Below are positions 46,301 through 57,300 of a stretch of DNA of 64,000 nucleotides, piece after piece. The stretch spans positions 992,001 to 1,056,000 of the forward strand of contig JAJQZP010000259.1 in NCBI GenBank assembly GCA_025403435.1, written 5' to 3'. A model generated the notes under the pieces. It did no database searches. It was not told the DNA's origin and worked only from the letters and a program-made list of their open reading frames with translations. The number at the start of each line of letters is the position of its first letter. The stretch's first letter is position 1. The DNA comes from Artocarpus heterophyllus (lineage: Eukaryota; Streptophyta; Magnoliopsida; Rosales; Moraceae). Position numbers and translations under genes: made by a program.

Positions 46301-47987
46301 CTAAACTGCCTCTCGAAACATAGGGCTCGCAATCTAGATTGGCAAGAAAAGCACAACAACCTAGATTCCTTCGCCTTCCTAGACACGACTTCATGAGACG
46401 CTCACTCATTAACCAATCACCACCACCCTGGTAAGTGATCATCGTCCCCCTATCAGACACTAGGGTCATTTTTCTAAGTTGGTAGTCCACGACTGCACTA
46501 TACCTGGACAACCAGTCCATCCCTAGAATTACATCATAGGAGCTCATGGGGAGTATAATCAAATCACTTTTCAAAATCTCATCCCCAATCTTTATTTTAC
46601 AGGATTTACACATACAATTTACACACACCCGCCCTAAGGGAGAAGTTATGACTAGGGGTTCATTAAACTTTTCTACCTCTAATCCTAAGGCATGTACAAA
46701 AGAACTCGAAATGAGAGAATGAGAGGCACCGGTATCGAATAAAACATGAGCTAAAGATCTAAAAATCAAGATCATACCATCGACAACCGTGTTACCAGTC
46801 TGAAAATCTGACCCTCCAGATGCCATTGCGTGAACCTGCACTGGCGCCTTTCCTTTTCCTCTACCGACATTGCTGGGTCCTGGATTACTCGGCCGATGCT
46901 GCTGAGATGGAGACAACTGCACACTACCTGTACTCGACACTCGATACTAAGGAACACTGCGCTGAAAATGTTGCGGCTACTGCCCCCGTGCCGGATATGA
47001 GAAATGCTGAGGAGAGAACTATAGATACTGCAACTGCGGGTACTGCGGAGGTGGAGGTAGGGTCTAAGGCTGAGGCTGAGACTGACGACTGGCATCCTCC
47101 CCGGTCTGAGTTCCAAGACGAGCACTCCTGATCGGGCAATTCCTCTTGATGTGTTCAGGCTGCTGACAGAAATGACAATGGAAGCTGTAGGGATTGCTGC
47201 ACCCACTGCCAGACGAACTGCTGCTACCACTAGTCGCACCGCCTTGCTTGCCTTTCCCCGGAGCTGGACGACTACTAGTGCTCTTCCTGCCACTTCTCTG
47301 TGGTCCTCCTGAAGCCTTGGCTCGGTCCTCACAGTACTGCACATAATCATTCTCCACGGATATCGTCGACAACACAAGCTCTCCAAAACTCCTAAGCCGT
47401 AGAGCAACCAACTGCTGTCGAATAGGAGCCTTGAGTCCTTCCTGAAACTTCATACATTTCTCACGCTCTGATGCCACCGCTGATGGAGCAAACCTAGCCA
47501 ACTTATTAAACTTTGCCTCATACTCCCTAACTGACAGATCACCTTGCTGCAACCTGTAGAACTCAGCTGCCTTCTGATCTCTATACCCCTGCAGAAAATA
47601 CCGATCATAGAACAGCTCCTCGAACCTGTCCCAATTGATATCACCACCGCGCTCTAGACGCTTAGCCTGTTTCCACCAAGTGTTAGCGCCACCCTCGAGC
47701 TTATACGCAGCAAATTCCACACGATACTCCTCAGGCACACCAAGAGTATCCAAATGCTTCAAGATCGAATCCAGCCAATACTCTGCTAACTGCGGATCCC
47801 CATTGCCATCAAAAGTCAAAATTGACGCCCGTCGGAATTCCTTAAAGTACGCATGCCGACTACCAACATCAGAATCTCCCGGTCTAGCCCTAGCTGCCAT
47901 CTGTCGGAAAGCCGCAAACATAGACCTCATCATGCTCTCATCGTTTCTGAACTCGACGTCAGCTGTCGAACGACGTCTAGGTGCCAT
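43395..47987 (-). pseudogene. gag-pol: gag-pol of chromovirus L, one frame with 12 nonsense codons
   Basis: From ATG at 47987 to TGA at 43395 the reading frame is unbroken by any indel (1530 codons). Gag (MAPRRRSTADVEF start) carries a CHFCQQPEHIKRNC zinc knuckle near 47160. Protease DTGAS is at codon 418. RT has [11 protein letters not shown] and FIDDILVYS around codon 752. RNase H has [13 protein letters not shown]. Integrase has CSTC zinc ligands, then D1185, D1246 and E1282 (35 between the last two), and a GPY-type C-terminus. A chromodomain (IPFVKVVWQHYGIDEATWEL) ends the protein. In-frame stops lie at 47064, 47019, 46977, 46947, 46155, 46128, 44802, 44634, 44451, 44148, 43890 and 43539. 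Nine are TAG. It cannot be translated through without suppression. Confidence 0.9.
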
Positions 47988-48077
47988 TCTCTCACTTCTG
48001 AAAACAAAATTTGGACTGTCAGAGGTATTTTATTGTCAAACCTATGTGTGCACAATTCCCAAGGTTCATAACCTTGA

Positions 48078-48089
48078 GCTCTAATACCA
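48078..48089 (-). other. Primer-binding site of L
   Basis: Minus strand TGGTATTAGAGC, the initiator tRNA-Met site with one C-to-T change, three bases from the 5' LTR. Confidence 0.8.
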
Positions 48090-49205
48090 TTCTGTCACGC
48101 CCCGGAGTACGGGAGGTGACGTGGCAGATTGTTTAAATTAATTAAAAGAGAATTTAATTAAAATCTAAAGATTAATAGTTTGAGTTAAATATAAAACATG
48201 AAAAATTAAATAATAAACATAGTGAATATGGGTCCCACAGACCCACAACTTATGCACACACATGGTACTGACAATATCATGAATACAATCACAGTCCAGG
48301 ATACAAATAAAGTTAAGATTCTTACATGCCTTGATTTAAATAATACAAATAAATTAGATAATCCTTTTATTGCTCCTGAGTTCAGTCCGAAGAATCATCT
48401 CCAAACCTAAATGGGAAACCACCTAGAGGGGGGAAAATTTAGAACAAATAAAACGTGAGCGAAAGGCTCAGTAGGACTATGTTTTACAAAATAATTTAAT
48501 TTAAAGGAACATTTCATTATTCAGGAATTATTTAAAAGAAACCTTAAATAAATAAATAAATAAATAAATAAACAATTTTAAGTAAAACCATTCTTACCCA
48601 GAATAGTTTACTTAGATAACCAGAAATATCATTTTCTTTTCCTAGGCAAACCATAATATCACCACCGTAGTGGCCCAGCTGGGTTTCGGGACCTGCCCCT
48701 AAGGTCGATCGCTACACGACCCGATCTCTGATATGGCATCATGCCTATGTGTTTATTATCATCATCATTCAAAGCCCAATTACCGAGTGTTGTCATTTAC
48801 ATTCATTATGAAGTTTATTTCAGATCACGGTATATTAAAATATAACCGATAAATACATTTTTCAAACAACCGTTGAAGACACTTTAATAGAAATCCTTTT
48901 TAAAGTGAAATCATTTCAAAACCGGGCTACCAAAGAAATAGGATAGAAGTCCTACCTCAATACTCGTGTCGGTGCCCCACACCGTAATCCCGGTCCACTA
49001 TACGTTAGCTCCGCGGAACCACAAACGATCCTAGATACAAACTAAGTCGATCAATATCTAGTTCGAGACATTTTATGTTACTAAACCATTTCATGATGTC
49101 CTAGTGTGCCATTTGTATCATTAAAATCATTCTATAAGGTTGGAATTTAAATCAGGGTTCAAAATAGTGAAAACAGGTAAAAATCACAAAAATTTTCATG
49201 CCTCG

Positions 49206-49373
49206 GTCGGCCTGCCGGACTCCCTGCCTTGGCCTGTCGAACTGCACAGTTTGGCCTGCCGAAAGCAAAGTTCAGTTGGCCGAACAATTTCCAGGTTCGG
49301 CCTGCCAGACTGAAGAACACCGGCCTGCCGATCCCTATTCTGGCCTACCGAACACGCAGTTCGGCCTGCCGAA
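49206..49373. repeat. Dyad array in 5' LTR of L (8 units)
   Basis: Centres at about 49212/13, 49234/35, 49256/57, 49277/78, 49302/03, 49325/26, 49345/46 and 49366/67 (spacings 22, 22, 21, 25, 23, 20 and 21 bp). The last is TTCGGCCTGCCGAA. It has three more units than the 3' LTR; the extra 66 bp equals three 22-bp repeats. Confidence 0.8.
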
Positions 49374-49845
49374 CTGGGAAAACCCAGAAATTCCAGCCAC
49401 GGGTTTCGATTTCCCCAAAACCCAAATCTTGATTCTAACTTGTTTTTCTCAAATCCCAGGCATAGAAAACATTCATAGATGATAGAAAAACATATTTAGA
49501 CACTTTAAAACTCATTTAAACAAGATTCAAACACAAAATCCCAAAAATCCGCAAATAGGAAAAATTGAGGAAAAATGAAAAATCTTGAATCCAATCCATT
49601 TTTCTTCAATCTAAGCTTAGATTCTAGGTGTTCTAAGTTCATTTAACTCAAATCCACGGTTTTCTAAGCTTAAACAAACCTAGATTTCAAAAATGCACAA
49701 AATTGAAAATTTTGTAAAAAGTTTAGAAATTTCAAATCTAACCTCGAATCAAAGCTTCAATCCACGTTCTCGGTTGCTAAATCACGTCCCCAAGCTTCCT
49801 CCTTGCTAACCCGAAGCTTGGATTTGAATTTGGGTTCAAAAATTT

Positions 49846-49882
49846 TGAGAGAGATAGAGAGAGAGTGTGTTGCCGAGAGATC

Positions 49883-49923
<41 letters not shown>
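49846..49923. repeat. GA microsatellite, 5' LTR of L
   Basis: GAGA tract, counterpart of 42960-43028. It generates open frames of repeated Arg-Glu or Ser-Leu that are not genes. Confidence 0.85.
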
Positions 49924-49929
<6 letters not shown>

Positions 49930-50242
49930 GTGAGAGTGAGGAGAGAGGAGGGAAAAAGGAAATAAATAGAGAAAATCGGTGGGCGGTTTTACTGTGCGAA
50001 AACCATGTGCCGCCCACGGTTTTGTAAAACGGAGTATTTTTAACATTTTACAAATTGTTGTGTTTGAAAACTCAAAACATCATTTTAAATCAATAAGAAA
50101 TCATTTGGATTCAACAAATTAACAAAACAACCAAAAATTTAAAATCCAACCAAATAATCTAATTAATGTTAAAACATTAATCATGGCACACTAGTTCATC
50201 ATTTATATTACATTTACATTAAATAAATTTCGGGGCGTTACA

Positions 50243-50508
50243 AGACAACATAACAATCTTAACATGAATAAAGTGTCCAACTTTATTCCCTCGACTGTGG
50301 ATCTTTTCATTTAAACTATCACATTTAAGATTCATGTCTTTTGCATAATTTATTCATCATATGCACAATCTTAAAGGTTTAGATTGACAGTCTTAGACTT
50401 TAGTTTACTTATCATACATTCAACAACAATGAACATAAAAGGGACATATTTGATATATGAAATAAATAATAAATTCTTTATTTATTAAATGTCTCCAAAA
50501 ACTTTTAT
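50243..50508 (-). repeat. Copia LTR J, part 3 of 3, with AGACA duplication
   Basis: Starts with the right copy of AGACA (50243-50247) and continues the LTR to AATGTCTCCAAAAACTTT. It lacks the last 40-50 bp including the TCTAACA end, where it joins element M. Confidence 0.7.
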
Positions 50509-51935
50509 GAAATTGACCTAGAGATACTGCCTTATGAGCTTGTTCTTCCAGAGGATGGTTACTTTTGTGGAGATAGAGTCCTAAGCACTCATCAGCACTG
50601 CCAATCATCTTCTTTAATTCCAAATCCTAAAATTCACAAAGATTATGGAAGTATTTAGTGACACACTTCTTATCTCGGGTGAGTTTACGGATTGACAATA
50701 AATTACAATCAAGATTTAGTACAAATAAGACTGATTGGGGGGATAAAGTATTAGAGATTGTAACCGATCCATAGCCTACAACCTTTGAAATGGATCCATC
50801 TGCAATCTTAACTGAGTGATTTGCTTTGTAAGGCAAAACTTAGTAATTGGAGATTTATCACCCGTCATATGATCTGAGGCACCTGAATCCACAATCCAAA
50901 TATTATTTCTTCCCCTAATGACATTTAAGGCTTTTGAGAAACTACCTTTCCACGTTAGTGATTCGATAGCAACAATAGAAAAGCTAGCAGATTGATTAAT
51001 CATCTTTTTGAGAAGTTTAAGTAGTTCTTTGCTGAAAAGAGACAGTTCAGTGGTATTGTTTTCATCAATGGAGGTTGCAGTGTTTCCTCAACTTTCATGA
51101 GATAGACTTGAGGGTTTCCAGTTAGCAGGTTTTCCATGAATCTTCCAACATGTCGCTTGAGTAAGGCCTTGTTTTCGATAGTGATCACTCTAAGGGCTAA
51201 TCCTTTAGCGGTATGAAGGTTTGTTAGGTGTCCCCATCATCACCTTTTTTCTGATTTCCTCTCTCCTTACTCCAAGAATGCTTCTCTTAGGCTTGGCAGT
51301 GGCTTTGTGCCCAAAATCCTACCATGAACTTCATCAAGATCCTTATTAAGTCCTATTAGGAACTAAAACAACTGGCTTTTCTTAATTATCTGCCTATATT
51401 GAATTCCATCATTTGGGCATTCCCAAATATTCCCCTCAAACATGTCTAACTGCTGCCAATAATGGGTTAGAGTATTGAAGTATTGAGTGACAGATGATTC
51501 ACCTTGTCGGACATCATAAAGAATGGTTTCCACACCAAAAAGCTCGACTATATTTTCATTATTGGAATATGTCTCCTTTGTAGCATCCCAAATTTCTTTT
51601 GCAGTGCTATATAGGATAAAGTTTTCCCCAATTTCATTGACCATAGAATTGATCAGCCAAGACATTACCATCCTATCCTCGGTTCTCCAGGTTCGATACT
51701 TGGAGTCTTCCTTGGCTGGTGCAATTGAAAGGCCTAAGAAATGGGAATCCTTCCCTTTTCTGTGAATAAACATGAGCCTTGATTGAGACCAACACAAAAA
51801 ATTGTGCCCATTTAGCTTGTGCTTCATGACTAGGAGAACCCCATTGTTTTCTGTCCCTCCATTATTTCAAGTCATAGGAATTTCCTGCTGAGTAGAGGTG
51901 ATTTCGAACTTGGAGCTTCCACGCTCGATTGCCAT
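50509..51935 (-). pseudogene. Truncated Ty1/copia gag-protease of element M
   Basis: Read leftward from ATG at 51935 (MAIERGSSKFEITSTQ): a stop after about 22 codons, then a Gag of the short-LTR copia kind at 51363-51827 (KLNGHNFLCWSQ, TWRTEDRMVMSWLINSM, YWQQLDMFEGN), a broken stretch, the aspartic protease WIVDSGASDHM in 50776-51003, and a pre-integrase piece (LGLYLHKSNHP). Integrase, RT and RNase H are missing; the left end joins copia LTR J. Different lineage from the intact element, judged by its Gag and short LTR. Confidence 0.75.
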
Positions 51936-52221
51936 GCCAGGTTCATGTCAAAGGATTAAAAAGAATGAATTAAGGGCTAAGAATTTTATGGAGAGTGAGA
52001 AATGAATTTAGACAAATGGCTCTAATTAGGGACACGTACAGACATGTTGGAGCTTACGATGGTGATGTATGGAGTTGTATAGATGCATGCAGATTTGTAC
52101 GGACAGGATGTGTAGGGAGCATATAGGCTTGTACAAATGACAATTTTTGGGTTTAGGTTTGTAAAAAAAAAATGCCCCAGGATTTTTTATTAGAGGCTAA
52201 AGAAGAATAGGGCTCTGGTAC

Positions 52222-52467
52222 TATAAAGAAATTTGTGAAGAAGAATATCTCTCTGATTATTCAAAATAGGTACAAGCCTATATATAAGAGGGCTGAGTAT
52301 TTTTGCCCTTAATTCTAGCATCTAATAGCTAACAAAATCACAGATGATTTTGGGAAACAAGCTACCTAATTTCATCAATCAACTAAATAATGAAAGTCAA
52401 CTAATTTACAGCTAGGAGAAATGTTATGCATTTAGGAGAAAATTAGAATGTAAGTCTAAATTTTCCA
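52222..52467 (-). repeat. Short 5' LTR of element M
   Basis: About 245 bp between a mutated initiator-Met primer-binding site (52211-52223) and the resumption of gag sequence of element N at 52468. In element sense it contains TATATATAGGC (about 52272-52282), a plausible TATA box. Edges are approximate. Confidence 0.5.
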
Positions 52468-52885
52468 TAGTAACCCATGACCAACATCATGTGGTCCTTC
52501 ATAGGTGTCCCTGATGTTTGTCTATGGTTAACAAGCTTTTGAAGAGCCCCTTGCTACTTTGTCAAGGTTTGGCCTCTAAATATGTCATCAAGATTATCCA
52601 TGATTTAATGTGTAGTCTCATGATCTTCTTGTTGTGCTTGTTGCACGTTATTCATGCTAGCCATGATATAGCAGCAGGTCGGATCATCAACATCCTTCTA
52701 GCGATCATAGGCTTAGATTTGTTCATTAGTGGATTTCTTAGTAGGTGTAGGAGGACACGGTATGGAAACACAAAGTTTAGTTTCTCAAAGGATAGGACTA
52801 AATTTAGGTTTTGTTTCCAATCATTATAGTTCTTGCTAGTTAAAGTATTTTTATCAAGTATCAAAGATAAAGCGTTTTTAGGCAT
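52468..52885 (-). pseudogene. gag N-terminus of copia element N
   Basis: From ATG at 52885 it reads MPKNALSLILDKNTLTSKNY, close to the Gag start of the intact element, then loses frame. It stops at the edge of element M, which inserted here. The rest of its gag-pol is not found in the window. Confidence 0.75.
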
Positions 52886-53361
52886 TTTGATGTACAATAA
52901 ACATTCATATACCAAACATAAGCAAACATCCAATAGCTATTTAGTAAGATGACACAAATAAGTAAGCATACAATACATTTTGTATCAGAACCTTCAAAAA
53001 TCGCAACCTTACAATGATAATTCCTAACTCATAATTCAACAAGCCGCCTAAGGGAGACTTGCCAAATTCAATTATAAACACGGATCCTCTCTGATTAATA
53101 TATACCATCTAAGACCTGTCTGATCTAGCATATACTAATAATCGCTTTCTTTAGTCATTAATTTTATTAACAGAGCTCTTAGGGAACTTTAATAACAAAA
53201 TTAATTTTAGTGTTTAACCATTGTTTCAGCAACTTTATCTATGGTTTATAATTGTCACCTAGGGGTGAACAACAATAAAACATACTAAAGTAAATTATCC
53301 TTTTAGAGATCTAACCTGGTACATGATGCATTCCTTCCTAGAGGTCGGAACCATCATTCGT
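52886..53361 (-). mobile_element. Leader of element N, first part
   Basis: Aligns with 27830-28300 of the intact leader. Interrupted after CATCATTCGT by an LTR in the opposite orientation; the leader resumes at about 57301. Confidence 0.65.
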
Positions 53362-53757
53362 TGGTTAGATATGGTGCCCTAAGAAGTAAATATTGTAATA
53401 TGCTTTTGGAGACATTTTATCAATAAAGAGTTTATTAATTTATTATTTATATACCAAATGTTGTCACCTTTATGTTCATTTATGTTGAATGTATGATAAG
53501 CAAACAAAAAGTCTGAGTGGTCAAAACCTTTAAAATCGTGCATATGATGGATAGATTATGTGAAAGACATGAATCTTAAAGGTGATGGTCTAAATGATAA
53601 GATCTGTAATCAAGGGAATAAAGTTAGGCGCTTTATTCATGCTAAGATTGTTATGTTATCTATATCCTTAATGAGAGATGGCTTGTCTTGGCTATCGTGG
53701 TGGGACTCTACGAGTAGAAACATTGGTACGTTGTCATAGATGACGATATGTTGGATC
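53362..53757 (+). repeat. Old LTR O (plus orientation), first part
   Basis: Begins TTAGATATGGTGCCCTAAG, matching the U3 start of copia LTRs in plus orientation, and runs to the GGATC before the younger solo LTR. It continues at 55768-57300. No internal region attached, so it looks like a solo LTR inserted in the leader of N; flanking duplication not convincing. Confidence 0.65.
53753..53757. repeat. Target-site duplication GGATC, left copy
   Basis: Identical to 55763-55767, flanking the solo LTR. Confidence 0.85.
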
Positions 53758-55187
53758 TGTTAGACATGTATGCTCTAAGGAGTAAAAATGTAATACGTTT
53801 TTGGAGACATTTTTATCAATAAAGAATTTATTCATTTATATATACCAAATATTGTCCTCTTTACGTTCATATTTGTTGAATGTATGATAAGCAAACAGTA
53901 GTCTGAGACTGTTAGTCTAAACCTTAAGAGTTGGGCATATGATGGGATGATTATGCGGTAGACACGACTCTTAAGGTGATGGTCTAAAATATATGATCCG
54001 CAATTGAGGGAATAAAGTTGGGCGCTTTATTCATGTAAAGATTGTTATGTTGTCTATATCCCTTTTGGGAGATGGTTTGTCTTGGCCATCGGAGTTGGAC
54101 TCCATGAATAGAAACATTGGTGCATTGTCATAGGTGACGATGTGTTGGATCGGGACATAAAGTGAATTGATTTGGATTAATAATTCTGTCTTGGCAAATC
54201 GATTCACTTTAGACAATCATTTGTATTGTATCTTAATCTTGAGATGAATAATAGGCCCGTTGTCTCGACTTGTGTCTTTTGATGTACCAATGGGTGACTC
54301 CCACATCTCTATAGTGGCATGCATGCCGGTACGTTGGAGGCATGACTCTTGGTAGCGTAGACTTGTTATTCATAGATATGGAATCCATAGCTCCTCTTTA
54401 GGAGTAATGATATCCTCTTATATGCGTTGTCCTGTAATTGGAAAACTGGAGCGCTCAACCATTTGGATACATAGGTGTAACCGAATGGTATACTATCATT
54501 AGATGGTAAGTTTTCTAATGGTGAGACAATGGAACGTAAGATAAAAATAATCGGGAAGGTAAGACAGAACTTGTCCTTAAGCCGATTATGGAAGATCATA
54601 TGGGGATGCGATACACTATGATATGTCATGGAGACTTAGCTACACGAGCTTCGTAATTCTATAAAGTTCGAGAGTGCAGCTCCAAGCTTTTAGTGGAGTA
54701 GCGTTGGAGTTGATAATTGTGAAATGTATATCTGGGATATTGGGTTTCATAATTATCATGAGCTTGAACTTTATAGGTCCATTTTGGTCCCCTTTGCTAG
54801 CTCACAAAATCCTGTAACGACACGGCGTGCTTTTCCAATAATTGGTGACTTATGTCGGATTTATCAGATTGGTTTAAAAGAATCAAATAATTCATGTCTG
54901 TTTATCGGTTGAATTAATTATGTAAGAAATTAGTTCAAGATGAACTTGTTGAATTATGGCGTTCGGATAATTCTTGTCTGTTTATCGGTTGTTTTAATTT
55001 TGGACAATTAGAACAAGATAAACTTGTAGAATTATTGTGAATTGATTTATTTTCTTAGAGATTATCTTGATAAAGTTTGTTTTGATTAGATATCTTTTCT
55101 ATTGGGCTATTTGAATCAAAACTGAGACTTTATCCTTTAGAATCTCGGGTGGAAAATAAAAGATTCGCGGAGATTTTTTCTCGGCAG

Positions 55188-55243
55188 TTCGGCCTGCCGA
55201 TTAGAAAGTTCGGCCTGCCTATCACACAGTTCGGCATGCCGAC
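55188..55243. repeat. Dyad array in solo LTR P (3 units)
   Basis: Centres at 55194/95, 55215/16 and 55236/37, spacing exactly 21 bp twice. One unit fewer than the LTRs at 21820 and 29479. Confidence 0.8.
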
Positions 55244-55360
55244 CGCGACAGTTAAGATTACGCGTTTTTCACGCGTATCTTATCAGATATTGATCCGAAC
55301 TTGATTCTGTTTCGATTTTTGAGACCTAATCTGATATGGACTGACCCCAAGGACCAATAG

Positions 55361-55370
55361 GTATAAAAAG
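55361..55370 (+). promoter_or_regulatory. TATA box in solo LTR P
   Basis: GTATAAAAAG with ACCAAT just upstream. A sense ORF (55499-55813) follows that runs through the LTR end into flanking DNA. Confidence 0.65.
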
Positions 55371-55762
55371 GGAGTGAGTCTAATGATTTACTCAGATCAA
55401 TTTGAGAGATTAAGAGTGATACTCTTCTAGTGAGCATCTGAAAACTCCCTGAGAGCTTTTGTTCACAAATCACGAACACTAGCTTTGGGTTCTCTCTATT
55501 GATTGGAAGGAGAGTCACCGGTGGAAGAGCTGTACGTGTGAGCCCACACTCACTCCGGTTGTGGATAGAGAATAGCAAAGAAGACCAGTTGGTTGAGGCT
55601 CTTCTGGAACGTTACTTCTCTACACAGGTCGCGGAGGTTCTTCGGCATACTGAGATTAGTAAGATCTGTTTAATTTATACGTATAACATGTCAAACTTGT
55701 GTTTTGGAAAATACTCTGATGAAAAATTTTTAAAAATTCCGCTGCGCACTTTGTTTCCAACA

Positions 55763-57300
55763 GGATCAGGACAAAAATTTGAATTGATTTGGTTATTAAT
55801 TATGTTTCTTTAAATCAATTCACTTTTAACAATCATATGTGTTGTGTCTTAATCTTGAAATGACAAATGGATCCATATTCTTGACTTATGTCTTTTGAGA
55901 TACTAAAGGGTGATATCCTGATTTGATGATGGTACGAATACCGATACATCAGAAATATGACTCTTGATTAACATAGACTCGTTATTCATAAATATGGAAT
56001 CCATAGCTTTTTCGTAGAGTTAATGATTATATGCATTATCCTGTATTTGAAAGACTGGAACACTTAACCATTTGGATGCATAAGTGTAACCAAATAGTAT
56101 ACTATTTATGAATAGTAAGTATTCCAATAGTGAGATAATGGAACATAAGAGAAAAATAATCATGATGGTAAAATAGTATTTATCCTTAAGCCCATTATGA
56201 ATATCTTTTAGGGATGTGACACATTATGATATGTCATGGACTGTTAGCGTATTGGAGCTTTGTAATTTTATATAGTTCAAGAGTGCAGCTCTATGCTTTT
56301 AGTAGAGTAGCATCAGAGTTGATAATTATAAAATATGTATCTAAGATATTGTATTTTATAATTATAGGAGCTTGAATTATATATATGTCGGGTCCCCTTT
56401 GCTAGCTCATAATAACTCCTATAATGATACGGTGTATTTTTTCTACATATTGGTGACTTATGTTTAATTATTAGATAAACATGTTGAATTATTTAATAAT
56501 TCATGTTAGTTTATCAGTGGAATTAATTTTGTAAATTAATTCAAGATAAACATGTTGAATTATTTGGATTATATTTTATTTTCTATGTGATTATTTGTAT
56601 ATGACTATTTTAATTTTAATTAGATAATTTCTTTATTGGATTATATAAATTAAAACTGAGGCTCTATCTAAGATTCTCAAGTGAAAATAAGATATTTTGA
56701 GGATTCCAGATTATTGCACAGTTGGCATGCTGATGGGAAAGTTTGGCAGGCTGATGGAGTAAGATAGTTAAGCCGATATCCTAGATCATCATGCCGAATA
56801 TGCAAAAATCAGTATTCATATTTTTTATGCGTTTTTCATCAAAAGTTAATCCAGACTCAAATTTTGAGATAATTTAATGAGGTTTAACCTCAAATTCGAG
56901 TACTATAAATGGGAGAGAGTTTTCTTTTTTATTTAAATTATTTAAGAAGTATAAAAAAATACTCTAGTGAGAGAAACTTTGAAACTCCCTGAGAGCTATT
57001 GTTCAATTTCAAGAACCTTAGCTCTTGCTTTTTCAAGTGGTTAGAAGGAGAGTCTCCAGAGGAAAAGTTATACAACGTGTGACTACCCACACTCCGATCA
57101 TGGATAAAGAATAACAAAGAAGACCGGTTGGTTGAGGCTCTTATGGAACGTTCTTCTCTTTATAGATTCTTGTTGCTTTTGGTATATAAAGAGGTATGTA
57201 AGATATGTCATTAATTCATGTTTTTAGCTTGTCAAACTTATGATTTGGAAAATACTTTGATTCAAAATTTTAAAATTCTGCTGTGTATTATTTTCTAAGA
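55763..57300 (+). repeat. Old LTR O, second part, with GGATC duplication
   Basis: Starts with the right GGATC copy (55763-55767) and resumes LTR O, ending near TTTTCTAAGA. Contains decayed dyads with centres near 56727/28, 56748/49 and 56791/92 (spacings 21 and 43 bp). Confidence 0.65.

Larger units (their letters stand above)
41267..50242 (-). mobile_element. Ty3/gypsy chromovirus L (Tekay/Del-like), complete but decayed
   Basis: An 8976-bp element on the minus strand with LTRs of 2080 and 2150 bp, an AGACA target duplication, a primer-binding site, a polypurine tract and a single gag-pol frame ending in a chromodomain. It interrupts copia LTR J. The LTRs differ by many transitions and by one 66-bp block, so it is clearly older than the copia element at 21820-31514. 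Confidence 0.93.
48093..50242 (-). repeat. 5' LTR of chromovirus L
   Basis: 2150 bp, TGTCACGCCCC to GCGTTACA. Compared with the 3' LTR it has a 66-bp additional block inside the dyad array and many transitions. Confidence 0.93.
53758..55762 (+). mobile_element. Young solo LTR P of the intact copia family
   Basis: 2005 bp from TGTTAGACATG to TTTCCAACA, nearly identical to the LTRs of the element at 21820-31514 but in the opposite orientation, flanked by GGATC on both sides. Solo LTRs arise by recombination between the two LTRs of a full element. It retains the TATA box (55361-55370) and a three-unit dyad array (55188-55243) where the intact copy has four. Confidence 0.92.

Noticed and set aside
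49757..50046. Ser-Leu and Arg-Glu repeat ORFs
   Set aside because: They are the GA/CT microsatellite of the gypsy LTR read in different frames.
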